Below, one piece after another: positions 52,244-59,498 of a stretch of DNA of 64,000 nucleotides. The notes under the pieces are model-generated. The model was not told the DNA's origin, searched no databases, and was given only the letters and a program-made list of their open reading frames with translations. The stretch is taken from positions 37,004-101,003 of the forward strand of contig CAZYQI010000010.1 of assembly GCA_964649745.1 (NCBI GenBank), given 5' to 3'. The translations under genes were made by a program, and so were the position numbers. Each line of letters starts with the position of its first letter. The first letter of the stretch is position 1. Origin of the DNA: CAZEHS01 sp964649745. Its GTDB lineage: Bacteria > Bacillota > Clostridia > Peptostreptococcales > Acidaminobacteraceae.

Positions 52244-53176
52244 TCACTCCGCTATCTCCGGCAGGATACCCTTCCGTATCAGTCGCTCATGGATACCGAA
52301 TTCCGGCAGAACCTTTCGCCCCAGAAACACCACCTGCAGCTGCAGCTCCGGGAATGCGTATATACGCTGTCCTCCGTGTCCGAAGGCCCCATAGAACCGA
52401 TTTCCCTCCACCTGGCCGATCCAGGTTTGAAAACCGTATCCCTCATACCCTCTGGTTTGAGCCACCTGAATTGTAGCCATGGCCCTCATGTACGGTTTTG
52501 GTACAATCTCAAAACCGTCAATGCTTCCCATTCCCAGCATCAGTTCCCCCAAACGCTCCATCCCGTGGGCGGTCAGGCTCAGCCCGTGCCCACCGTAAGG
52601 TATTCCCCGGCTGTCACAGCGCCAGCCCCACTGTTCATCCGATACTTCCAGGGGCTGCCACAGCTCCTTCCTGGCATATTCCGCCGGGTTCATTCCGGTT
52701 GCCTGCTCCAAAATCACCATCATCAGGTGGGACAGGCCGCTGCTGTAGGAATAGTGCTCTCCCGGGGCCGCAGAACGGGGGCGCTCCAGAACAAAACGGG
52801 CGGCATCTTCCGCATCAAGGAATTGCTTGAAAACCCCGTCGGGTCTGCCAAAGGTGGCGGTTTCCGGCCAATCGTATCCCGCTGTCATTGTGAGCAAATG
52901 GGTCAATGTCAGGTCTTTCGGTATCTGCTCCCCATACCGGAACAGCAGCTCCCGGACCGGCACATCCAAACATCGGATATATCCCTGCTGCAACGCCTTC
53001 CCCACCAAAAGCGCCGTTACCGTCTTGCTGACGGAAAACACAGGAAGGGGAGCCGCCGGGTCCGCCTCCTCGAACCAATGTTCAAGCAAGGGCTTGCCCC
53101 TGTGCCGTACACCGCAATACAGAATCTCTTTTTTCCGCTCTCTCAGGCGGATTATTTCAGAAACCAGCATTTCCAT
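52244..53176 (-). CDS. Serine hydrolase, beta-lactamase/class C-like family
   Basis: The 310-residue protein has the SxxK motif SVSK (Ser48, Lys51), a YSYSS motif near 142-146, LLTMTAGYDWPE, and a C-terminal FGHGGQRIYAFPELQ that stands for the third (KTG-like) motif. No signal peptide is visible, so it is probably cytoplasmic, in contrast to true beta-lactamases. Relatives are esterases or peptidases; the substrate is unknown. Confidence 0.85.
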   Translation of the reverse strand: MEMLVSEIIRLRERKKEILYCGVRHRGKPLLEHWFEEADPAAPLPVFSVSKTVTALLVGKALQQGYIRCLDVPVRELLFRYGEQIPKDLTLTHLLTMTAGYDWPETATFGRPDGVFKQFLDAEDAARFVLERPRSAAPGEHYSYSSGLSHLMMVILEQATGMNPAEYARKELWQPLEVSDEQWGWRCDSRGIPYGGHGLSLTAHGMERLGELMLGMGSIDGFEIVPKPYMRAMATIQVAQTRGYEGYGFQTWIGQVEGNRFYGAFGHGGQRIYAFPELQLQVVFLGRKVLPEFGIHERLIRKGILPEIAE

Positions 53177-53321
53177 ACATTGCCTCCCGTTGCCATCTAA
53201 AAAAAAATGCGGTATGCTTATTTCGGGCTCTTCACACGCCGGCTGTTGTTATTATCCTGTTTCATTGTACCAGATTGAAGGGTCCGTACAGGCAGATCGG
53301 CATTCAAGGAGGGAACGTATT

Positions 53322-53759
53322 ATGAACGGCAAGTTTCACGGCGTCTTGTCTCTTAGCCTGATTGGGGGCTCCATACTGATCGGCCTGTATGCGATTCTCA
53401 GAGAAAACATCTCTGCAGGGCTTTTCTACCTGCTACTCAGTGGGTTTTGCACCCTGGCCATCGTCTATGCCTATTGCTGCAAATGCCAGTGCCGTGCACA
53501 CGGCTGCAGTCATGTACTCCCCGGCAAGCTGGCCGGAATGCTCCCTAAAAGAAAACAGGGTCCATACACGGCCGCTGATATCTCAACGGTGGTAATCGCC
53601 CTGCTGATCATGATTGCCGTTCCACAGCTTTGGTTGGCAAAGGTTCCGCCACTGCTGCTGACCTTCTGGCTTTTCTTTGCCGCAGCGCTTTTGGAAATAC
53701 TGCTTTTCGTATGCTCCGCCTGTCACAACAGGCAATGTGCTCTTTGCCGTAACCGATAG
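53322..53759 (+). CDS. Small cysteine-rich membrane protein, unknown function
   Basis: ATG at 53322 follows AAGGAGGG and gives 145 residues. Four hydrophobic segments are visible (about 8-27, 32-50, 85-105 and 110-130). Two cysteine clusters stand next to membrane segments: CCKCQCRAHGC (about 52-62) and, at the C-terminus, CSACHNRQCALCRNR. Their spacing suggests metal or Fe-S binding. I do not recognise a family. It is convergent with the DegV gene. Confidence 0.7.
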   Translation: MNGKFHGVLSLSLIGGSILIGLYAILRENISAGLFYLLLSGFCTLAIVYAYCCKCQCRAHGCSHVLPGKLAGMLPKRKQGPYTAADISTVVIALLIMIAVPQLWLAKVPPLLLTFWLFFAAALLEILLFVCSACHNRQCALCRNR

Positions 53760-53764
53760 GTCGC

Positions 53765-54595
53765 CTAAAAGGCCAGGGTTATGCCGCCTCTGTTGGTATA
53801 CGTACTGCTGAGACCCCGCATGGGCAGAATCAGAATCTCTTTGAAGTCGTATTTCTCCTCCATGGCCGCCTTGAGCTTCTCCGCCTTTTCCAGGGCATCA
53901 CAGTGGGATATGCCTAACACACGGTTGGAATAATCGTCACAGGATTCTCCAACGATCTCAACCAGCCGCTGGATGGATCGCTTCTCACTTCGGACGTTTT
54001 CAACCAGCTCCACTTCTCCATGCTCCGTAGCGGTCAGGATCGGCCGAATGTTCAGCACATTAGCAATGATGCCTTTAAGCTTTGAAATCCGTCCGTTCTT
54101 GATCATCGTGTCCAGGGATCCCAGCTGGAAATAGAAATGCATCCTGGAAATATACCGGTTCACCTCTTCGACGATTTCATTTTCATGAAGCTTCCGGTCA
54201 ATCATCTCCCCTATTTTCATGGCAATCAGGGTCTCCCTGGCGGAGGATCCCTTGGAATCGAAAACATGGATGAACTTGTCATGGTGCTCCTGAACAAACA
54301 CGTCTCTGGCCAGTATGGCACTGTTATAGGTGCCGCTCAGTGCGGCTGTCATGGTGACAACAAACACCGATCCCGCCTTCATAAACGCATCAATAAAATC
54401 CTGTGGCGAGGGGCACGACGTTTTCGGCACATCCTTGCTGCCGGCGATGGCATCCAACAGCCTTGCCACGTCCAAGGATTCGTCGTCGCGGTAATGGATA
54501 TCTCCCACGGTTATGGTAAGCGGAACCACCGTGATGTCATATTTCTCTTTCATGGCTTGTGTCAACTCACAGCTGCTGTCCGCAACGATTCTCAT
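53765..54595 (-). CDS. DegV family protein (second copy)
   Basis: The 276-residue protein starts with RIVADSSCELTQAM and has SCPSPQDFIDAF, MTAALSGTYNSA and LGSLDTMIKNGRISKLKG, the fatty-acid-binding DegV pattern. Of the two DegV proteins in the window, this one differs clearly from the one at 13675 and they are probably not recent duplicates. It stands alone on its strand; an RHH or TetR regulator is not adjacent. Confidence 0.88.
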   Translation of the reverse strand: MRIVADSSCELTQAMKEKYDITVVPLTITVGDIHYRDDESLDVARLLDAIAGSKDVPKTSCPSPQDFIDAFMKAGSVFVVTMTAALSGTYNSAILARDVFVQEHHDKFIHVFDSKGSSARETLIAMKIGEMIDRKLHENEIVEEVNRYISRMHFYFQLGSLDTMIKNGRISKLKGIIANVLNIRPILTATEHGEVELVENVRSEKRSIQRLVEIVGESCDDYSNRVLGISHCDALEKAEKLKAAMEEKYDFKEILILPMRGLSSTYTNRGGITLAF

Positions 54596-54699
54596 AGATA
54601 CCTCACTGGTGGCTTCGCCGGATTATAAAAAATTGTAATACATAGTATATCATAAGAAATGCCCCTTCAAAAACTAAAAAACTCAAGGAGAATCCCAAA

Positions 54700-54990
54700 A
54701 TGAGCAAACAAGTGCAGAAAAAAAACGAACTCGACAACAAACGCCTGACCATGGAAAACCTCCCCTTCATCGTCGTGGAGCTGGTACTCCTTATGGCATA
54801 TATGATGAAATTAGCCGATAAGACCCTGATGATCCCCATCCTGTTCTTTGTTATCGGCGGTCAGCAGATTTATAACGCCCTGCGCTTCTACAGCAACGAT
54901 GATAAGCTGAGAAAGTTCTACTTTTCATGCGGCTTTGGCAGCTTTGCTGTAGGCCTCTTCTTTCTGCTTAATAATACGATGCTGAAGTAA
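54700..54990 (+). CDS. Small membrane protein, unknown function
   Basis: The 96-residue protein has a charged N-terminal segment (MSKQVQKKNELDNKRL) and three hydrophobic stretches (about 20-38, 43-59 and 74-92). CAAGGAG precedes ATG at 8-9 bases. It is the first of a plus-strand run leading into the GNAT genes, with 17 bases to the next gene. No family was recognised. Confidence 0.65.
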   Translation: MSKQVQKKNELDNKRLTMENLPFIVVELVLLMAYMMKLADKTLMIPILFFVIGGQQIYNALRFYSNDDKLRKFYFSCGFGSFAVGLFFLLNNTMLK

Positions 54991-55007
54991 TCCACACGGA
55001 GGCCCTC

Positions 55008-55529
55008 ATGATTGAAACAAAGCGCCTTATCATTGTTGAGGCCACAGAGGCCGATATCGAAACCGTCATGGAGCTGGAACGTCACCGGGACAACCGGAAT
55101 TTCATCTGGAGCGGCACCTACGAGGAACACCGGGCGGAAATCGACGACAAGGATCATCTGCTGCTGGTCTTCCGCCGAAAAACGGATGACGCCACTGCGG
55201 GCTTTGCCCTGGTCAAGCTGGATACGAAATCCGATATCTTCGAGCTGCGGAGAATCGCAATTTCTGAAAAAGGCATGGGCTACGGCAAGGAAGTGATGGC
55301 CGCCCTGCTTCGCCACGCCTTTGAAGAACGGGCCATCAACCGGTTCTGGCTGGACGTATACCCCGATAACCACCGCGGAATACGGCTTTACGAAGGGATG
55401 GGCATGCATCGGGAAGGCGTGCTGCGACAAAACTATAAATCAGAACGGGGATATCTGGACCAGATCATCTATGCCATGCTGAGGAGCGATTATCTGAAGC
55501 GAGCCCCGCTGATGTCCAGAATGGAGTGA
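55008..55529 (+). CDS. GNAT family N-acetyltransferase (1)
   Basis: The 173-residue protein shows the GNAT acetyl-CoA site IAISEKGMGYGKEVMAALLRHAFEE (the R/Q-x-x-G-x-G/A equivalent is KGMGYG) and the C-terminal WLDVYPDNHRGIRLYEGMGMHREG. It resembles RimJ/RimL-type acetyltransferases. The substrate is unknown. Its stop overlaps the start region of the next acetyltransferase. Confidence 0.85.
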   Translation: MIETKRLIIVEATEADIETVMELERHRDNRNFIWSGTYEEHRAEIDDKDHLLLVFRRKTDDATAGFALVKLDTKSDIFELRRIAISEKGMGYGKEVMAALLRHAFEERAINRFWLDVYPDNHRGIRLYEGMGMHREGVLRQNYKSERGYLDQIIYAMLRSDYLKRAPLMSRME

Positions 55530-55534
55530 TCCGC

Positions 55535-56080
55535 GTGAGCACCATCATGATTTCTCGGCCTGAATGGACCGACATTCCCAAGCTTAACACCTTCTTCCGA
55601 ATGGTTATCGTGAACACCTTTGAGAAGAATGCCCTCTCCGATATGACGGACTTGATCCGCGAGGAGATTGAACACAAGAAGGCCTACTTGGATCAGGATT
55701 TTCAGAGTGGAGGCGCCCAAAGGTTCTTCCTGGTGGCCAAGGATGGCGATGCCGTTGTGGGAACCATTGAATACGGAAAACCCAACGATGTGATTCAGGC
55801 GTTTGCCAAAGGCCTTCCTAAGGATTCCGTGGAAATAGGAACCGTGTTCGTACACCCTGACTATCAGGGCAACGGTCTTGGAAGCGCCCTCGTGACCCAT
55901 ATGCTGACGGCTCTGGACACCCGCGGCCTTGCCAGCTTTTGTCTGGACAGCGGTTACCCTTCCGCACAGAAGATCTGGAGTCGCAAATTCGGAGCTCCTG
56001 CCTATTGTCTGAAGGATTATTGGGGCCCCCAGTGCGACCATATGATCTGGAGCCTCAAGGTTCAGGATTTTCTTAAATAG
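55535..56080 (+). CDS. GNAT family N-acetyltransferase (2)
   Basis: GTG at 55535 is taken as start because GGAG lies 8 bases upstream; GTG at 55526 and ATG at 55547 are alternatives. The product is about 181 residues. The acetyl-CoA loop VHPDYQGNGLGSALVTHML is clear. The chain ends with WSLKVQDFLK and lacks a long C-terminal extension. Substrate unknown. Part of the same run as the flanking genes. Confidence 0.82.
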   Translation: MSTIMISRPEWTDIPKLNTFFRMVIVNTFEKNALSDMTDLIREEIEHKKAYLDQDFQSGGAQRFFLVAKDGDAVVGTIEYGKPNDVIQAFAKGLPKDSVEIGTVFVHPDYQGNGLGSALVTHMLTALDTRGLASFCLDSGYPSAQKIWSRKFGAPAYCLKDYWGPQCDHMIWSLKVQDFLK

Positions 56081-56101
56081 AACACAAAAGTCGGAGGCCT
56101 T

Positions 56102-56953
56102 ATGGAAATCAAGCCCCTTTCCCAAATAGCGGTAGACCTGCTCCACGAAGCCTTTCTGGATGCTTTTTCGGATTACGCGGTGCCTCTTGATCTTCCCATG
56201 GAACGGTTCCTTGAAATGATGCGGATCCGGGATCTGAACCCCGACTATTCCCTGGGCTGCTTTGACGGCAACCGACTGGTCAGTTTTATCCTCTGCGGGT
56301 TCAGGCAAGATGCCGATGGCGGCATTTGCTACGACGGCGGAACGGGCACCATCCGGGGATATCAAAAAAAAGGCATCGGAAACCAGCTGCTTACGGCACA
56401 GCTTCCCTTCCTTCAGGAAAAAGGCGTTCACCGCTTTGTTCTGGAAGTGATGGAGAACAACCAACCCGCCATCGGCCTTTACCGGAAGCACGGGTTTGAA
56501 ACCACCCGCCGGTTCCAATGCTTCACTGTGGAAAAAACCTCACTGCCGGCTCCCACAGGCCCTTCCTTTGAAATGGATACCGACCTTTCAAATTTCATGG
56601 CCCTGGACCCCTACCCTTTTATGAGCTATGCGCCCTCCTGGCAGAACGAAAAGCGGTCCGTCGAAAACGCGGCTGAACGCTTTGACTATGTTTCCCTGCT
56701 TAAGGGGGGCTCGGTGATTGCTTACGGCCTTATTCATAAACAGCGGGGCGATATCCCTCAGCTGGGGGTTCTTGAAGCCTATAGGGGCCAAGAGCTGGAG
56801 GCGTTGATTCTTAATGAACTGAAGCGGCGGACCGCCAACGAAAAACTCGTATTCATCAATGTTGAAGAAAAGAGCGACCTTGCGGTACAACTCCGGAACC
56901 TGGGCTTCCAAAATCACGTGAACCAATTTGAGATGCAGCGGTTGCTGTTGTGA
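56102..56953 (+). CDS. GNAT family N-acetyltransferase (3), two-domain
   Basis: The 283-residue protein contains a full GNAT domain (GTIRGYQKKGIGNQLLTAQL acetyl-CoA loop near 83-102; PAIGLYRKHGFETTRRF) and a second, degenerate GNAT-like half to the C-terminus (FINVEEKSDLAVQLRNLGF). Such double-GNAT proteins are common in Firmicutes. Ribosome site CGGAGG precedes ATG. Its end overlaps the upstream part of the amidase frame by 4 bases, but the amidase start is 24 bases downstream. Confidence 0.83.
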   Translation: MEIKPLSQIAVDLLHEAFLDAFSDYAVPLDLPMERFLEMMRIRDLNPDYSLGCFDGNRLVSFILCGFRQDADGGICYDGGTGTIRGYQKKGIGNQLLTAQLPFLQEKGVHRFVLEVMENNQPAIGLYRKHGFETTRRFQCFTVEKTSLPAPTGPSFEMDTDLSNFMALDPYPFMSYAPSWQNEKRSVENAAERFDYVSLLKGGSVIAYGLIHKQRGDIPQLGVLEAYRGQELEALILNELKRRTANEKLVFINVEEKSDLAVQLRNLGFQNHVNQFEMQRLLL

Positions 56954-56976
56954 ATACGTCCATTAAGGAGACCGTT

Positions 56977-57999
56977 ATGCGAACTCTCTACACTTTTTTC
57001 TTCATTTTTATGGCACTTTTTTTTACTGCCTGCAGCCCTGTAAAAGAAATAACTTCAGATCCAGGCAGCGAAACTCTTGCTACCCTTACCCAGCTTGACG
57101 CCTACCCGGTATACGCCATGACCTACAAGGACAACTACGATCTTGAGGCTGTTCTCTCCAAGGGCATCACCAGCGATAGAGATGTTGTGGACCATTTCAA
57201 TACCCTCTATAATACTAAACTCCAAGCCATTGGGGAAACCACACGGGAGGGCAAGGCCTGCACCGGCTTCACCGCATCGTCTCAGAGCGGAGACCATTAT
57301 TTTGGCCATAATGAAGACTGGGAAAAGAGCAACTATCTTGTTCTCTCAACCACTCCGAAAAAGGGGTACGCCTCCGTGAGCTTGTGCGGAATAAGTTATC
57401 ATGGGGGAAAGACCGATGGCCTGCTGCTTTCGCCGCTGTATCCCCTTTCCGGCATGAACAGTGAGGGGCTTTGCGTTTCAACCTATTCCGTTGCTTCCTG
57501 CGCCCCTCCACAAGATGAAAAGAAGCGCACACTGATCTGGCCCGTTGCCCTCCGGGTATTGCTGGACCGGGCTGCCACAGTGGACCAGGCGCTTGACCTT
57601 CTGGACAGCTACAATATCTTTATCGAAGATGGAAACAGTATGCAGTTCTTCATCGGTGATGCAAAGGGGGATTCTGTCATTGTGGAATGGCTGAACGGAA
57701 GCACCTACACCGTAAGAAAAAGCGAAGACTGGCAGGCCGTCACCAATTTTGTGCAGGAAAGCGCCACCGAAAGCGACTTTCTGAACTGTTGGCGCTACCG
57801 GACCGCTTCGGAGTATCTGCGCGGACATACGAACCAAATGTCTGACGAAAGCGGAATGCAGCTATTGGAAAAGGTATCTCAGGCAGAGCCCCATGGCGGT
57901 GGAACCCAGTTCAGCGTTCTTTTCAATCAAACCCGCCGGGATATGACCGTCGTATTCGGCAGAAGCTATTGGAAGCCTTATCATTTCACCATAGAATAA
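56977..57999 (+). CDS. Lipoprotein, linear amide C-N hydrolase (acyltransferase/C45-like)
   Basis: ATG at 56977 follows AAGGAG and gives 340 residues with a lipoprotein signal (LFFTAC, Cys19). EGKACTGFTASSQSG with the Cys nucleophile (after an apparent pro-segment) and HYFGHNEDW, GMNSEGLCVSTYSV and the C-terminal FNQTRRDMTVVFGRSYW fit the C45 / choloylglycine-like N-terminal-nucleophile hydrolases. In these enzymes the chain is cut before the Cys to free the active site. Substrate may be an acyl-amide; it is exported. Confidence 0.78.
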   Translation: MRTLYTFFFIFMALFFTACSPVKEITSDPGSETLATLTQLDAYPVYAMTYKDNYDLEAVLSKGITSDRDVVDHFNTLYNTKLQAIGETTREGKACTGFTASSQSGDHYFGHNEDWEKSNYLVLSTTPKKGYASVSLCGISYHGGKTDGLLLSPLYPLSGMNSEGLCVSTYSVASCAPPQDEKKRTLIWPVALRVLLDRAATVDQALDLLDSYNIFIEDGNSMQFFIGDAKGDSVIVEWLNGSTYTVRKSEDWQAVTNFVQESATESDFLNCWRYRTASEYLRGHTNQMSDESGMQLLEKVSQAEPHGGGTQFSVLFNQTRRDMTVVFGRSYWKPYHFTIE

Positions 58000-58031
58000 T
58001 ACCCTTTAACCAGGAAGCCTGGGAGGATCCC

Positions 58032-58769
58032 GTGAACGAAATCATCCAATCCCTGTTTGAACGAAAGTCCGTGCGGGCCTTTGAGGACCGCCTTATTTCC
58101 AGCGCAGACAAAGACCTGATCCTCGAGGCCGCCATTCAGGCCCCCACTGCTGGAAATCAGGTGTTGTATACCATTCTGGATATTGAGGATCAAGAGCTTA
58201 AGGATACCCTGGCCGTCACCTGCGATAACCAACCCTTCATTGCCAAGGCCCCTATGGTACTGATTTTTCTGGCGGACTGCCGTCGATGGATGGACTGCTA
58301 TCAGGCGGCGGGAACGGAATACCGGAATCCCGGACCGGGCGATATACTGCTGGCCTGCCAAGATGCCCTTATTGCCGCGCAAAACGCCGTGGTGGCAGCG
58401 CAATCCCTGGGTATCGGCTCCTGCTATATCGGCGATATCCTTGAAAACCACGACCGGCATGTGAACCTGCTGCATCTGGACAAATACGTTATTCCCGTCA
58501 CCATGGTGGTTTTCGGCTACCCCACACCGCAGCAGCAGGAACGGCAAAAGCCAAAACGCTTTGACAAACGGTACATCGTTCAGAGAAACACCTATTCACA
58601 GCTTTCGGAGGAAACGCTTCGGGCCATGTTCGCCCAGCGCCACCCCGAACCGACCTTCGACTTCGATCATTTCATCACCGCCTTCTGCAAACGCAAATAT
58701 ATGTCCGACTTTTCCCTCGAGATGAGCCGCTCGGTTGCGGAATACCTTGAACACTTCAAGAACGAATGA
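58032..58769 (+). CDS. Nitroreductase family protein (NfsA/FRP type)
   Basis: GTG at 58032 follows GGGAGG and gives 245 residues. FERKSVRAFEDRLIS at the N-terminus, QAPTAGNQVLYTILD, AAQSLGIGSCYIGDI and VFGYPTPQQQERQKPKRF match FMN-dependent NAD(P)H nitroreductases of the NfsA/FRP group. Start overlaps no other gene. A terminator follows at 58776. Confidence 0.87.
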   Translation: MNEIIQSLFERKSVRAFEDRLISSADKDLILEAAIQAPTAGNQVLYTILDIEDQELKDTLAVTCDNQPFIAKAPMVLIFLADCRRWMDCYQAAGTEYRNPGPGDILLACQDALIAAQNAVVAAQSLGIGSCYIGDILENHDRHVNLLHLDKYVIPVTMVVFGYPTPQQQERQKPKRFDKRYIVQRNTYSQLSEETLRAMFAQRHPEPTFDFDHFITAFCKRKYMSDFSLEMSRSVAEYLEHFKNE

Positions 58770-58775
58770 CGGGCC

Positions 58776-58820
58776 AGAAATCCCCCCCGGTCTTCCAATG
58801 ACCCGGAGGGATTTCTATTT
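58776..58820 (+). terminator. Terminator after the nitroreductase gene
   Basis: AGAAATCCC and GGGATTTCT form the outer stem, with GG and CC pairs further in, followed by ATTTATTT. Confidence 0.6.
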
Positions 58821-58836
58821 ATTTCACAGCCATTAC

Positions 58837-58880
58837 TTGAAAAAGTTGTGTACCTAGTATATAATACTGACTATTCAGTA
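58837..58880 (+). promoter_or_regulatory. Promoter and palindromic operator of the TetR gene
   Basis: -35 TTGAAA (58837-58842) and -10 TATAAT (58860-58865) are 17 bases apart. A palindrome TACTGA-CTAT-TCAGTA (58865-58880) starts at the end of the -10 box, well placed for an autorepressing TetR dimer. A second pair (AGTATATAATACT) overlaps the -10 itself. Confidence 0.65.
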
Positions 58881-58902
58881 CAACTAATTACGGGGGTGAC
58901 CT

Positions 58903-59478
58903 ATGAGTAAGACAGAACGCATCAACGCCAAACCCCAGATTCTACAAGCAGCCCTGGAAATCTTCGCCCTGAAGGGCTACGATGGCGCCCGCATCGACGA
59001 AATCGCCGCCCACGCCGGGCTGCCTAAATCCCTGATCTATTACCATTACAAGGGTAAGGCCCATCTGCTGGAGGCCCTGATCCAGGGCTATTATGAAAAA
59101 TATGAGGAATTCCTGACCCGTACTCTGGGAGACGATGAACAGGTTGAATTGGGCTCCCGAGCCTTTCTCCAGGAAAACCAGCAGCTCACCCGGGTGGTGC
59201 TGATCGAATCCTTAAAGGAAAACAACGAGCTTCCCAGCGTTTTTCGTTTTGCGGAAGGGCTGATTCAGCGGGAAACCCAGGTGCTGGGACGAACCTCCGA
59301 AAGCATTTCCAAACGGCTGCTGGCGGAATTCTTCCTCAACGTGATTCCCAGAGCCATGTTCAGCTGCTACGGCGAAACCTGGGCCCGTCACTTTCAGCAG
59401 GAACCCCAGGATGTAAGCGACCAATTTCACGAAGTGATGACCGAAATGCACCGCGACTACCTTTCCAAGCTTTTTTAG
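58903..59478 (+). CDS. TetR/AcrR family transcriptional regulator
   Basis: The 191-residue protein has an N-terminal TetR helix-turn-helix (ILQAALEIFALKGYDGARIDEIA, PKSLIYYHYKGKAHLLEALI) and a variable helical C-terminal domain for ligand binding. It is the first gene before the DUF2339-DUF3999 pair (20 bases gap), so it probably controls itself and those membrane proteins. The ligand is not known. GGGGGTGA is a weak ribosome site before ATG. Confidence 0.9.
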   Translation: MSKTERINAKPQILQAALEIFALKGYDGARIDEIAAHAGLPKSLIYYHYKGKAHLLEALIQGYYEKYEEFLTRTLGDDEQVELGSRAFLQENQQLTRVVLIESLKENNELPSVFRFAEGLIQRETQVLGRTSESISKRLLAEFFLNVIPRAMFSCYGETWARHFQQEPQDVSDQFHEVMTEMHRDYLSKLF

Positions 59479-59498
59479 CCCACTAATGCGGAGGTCCC

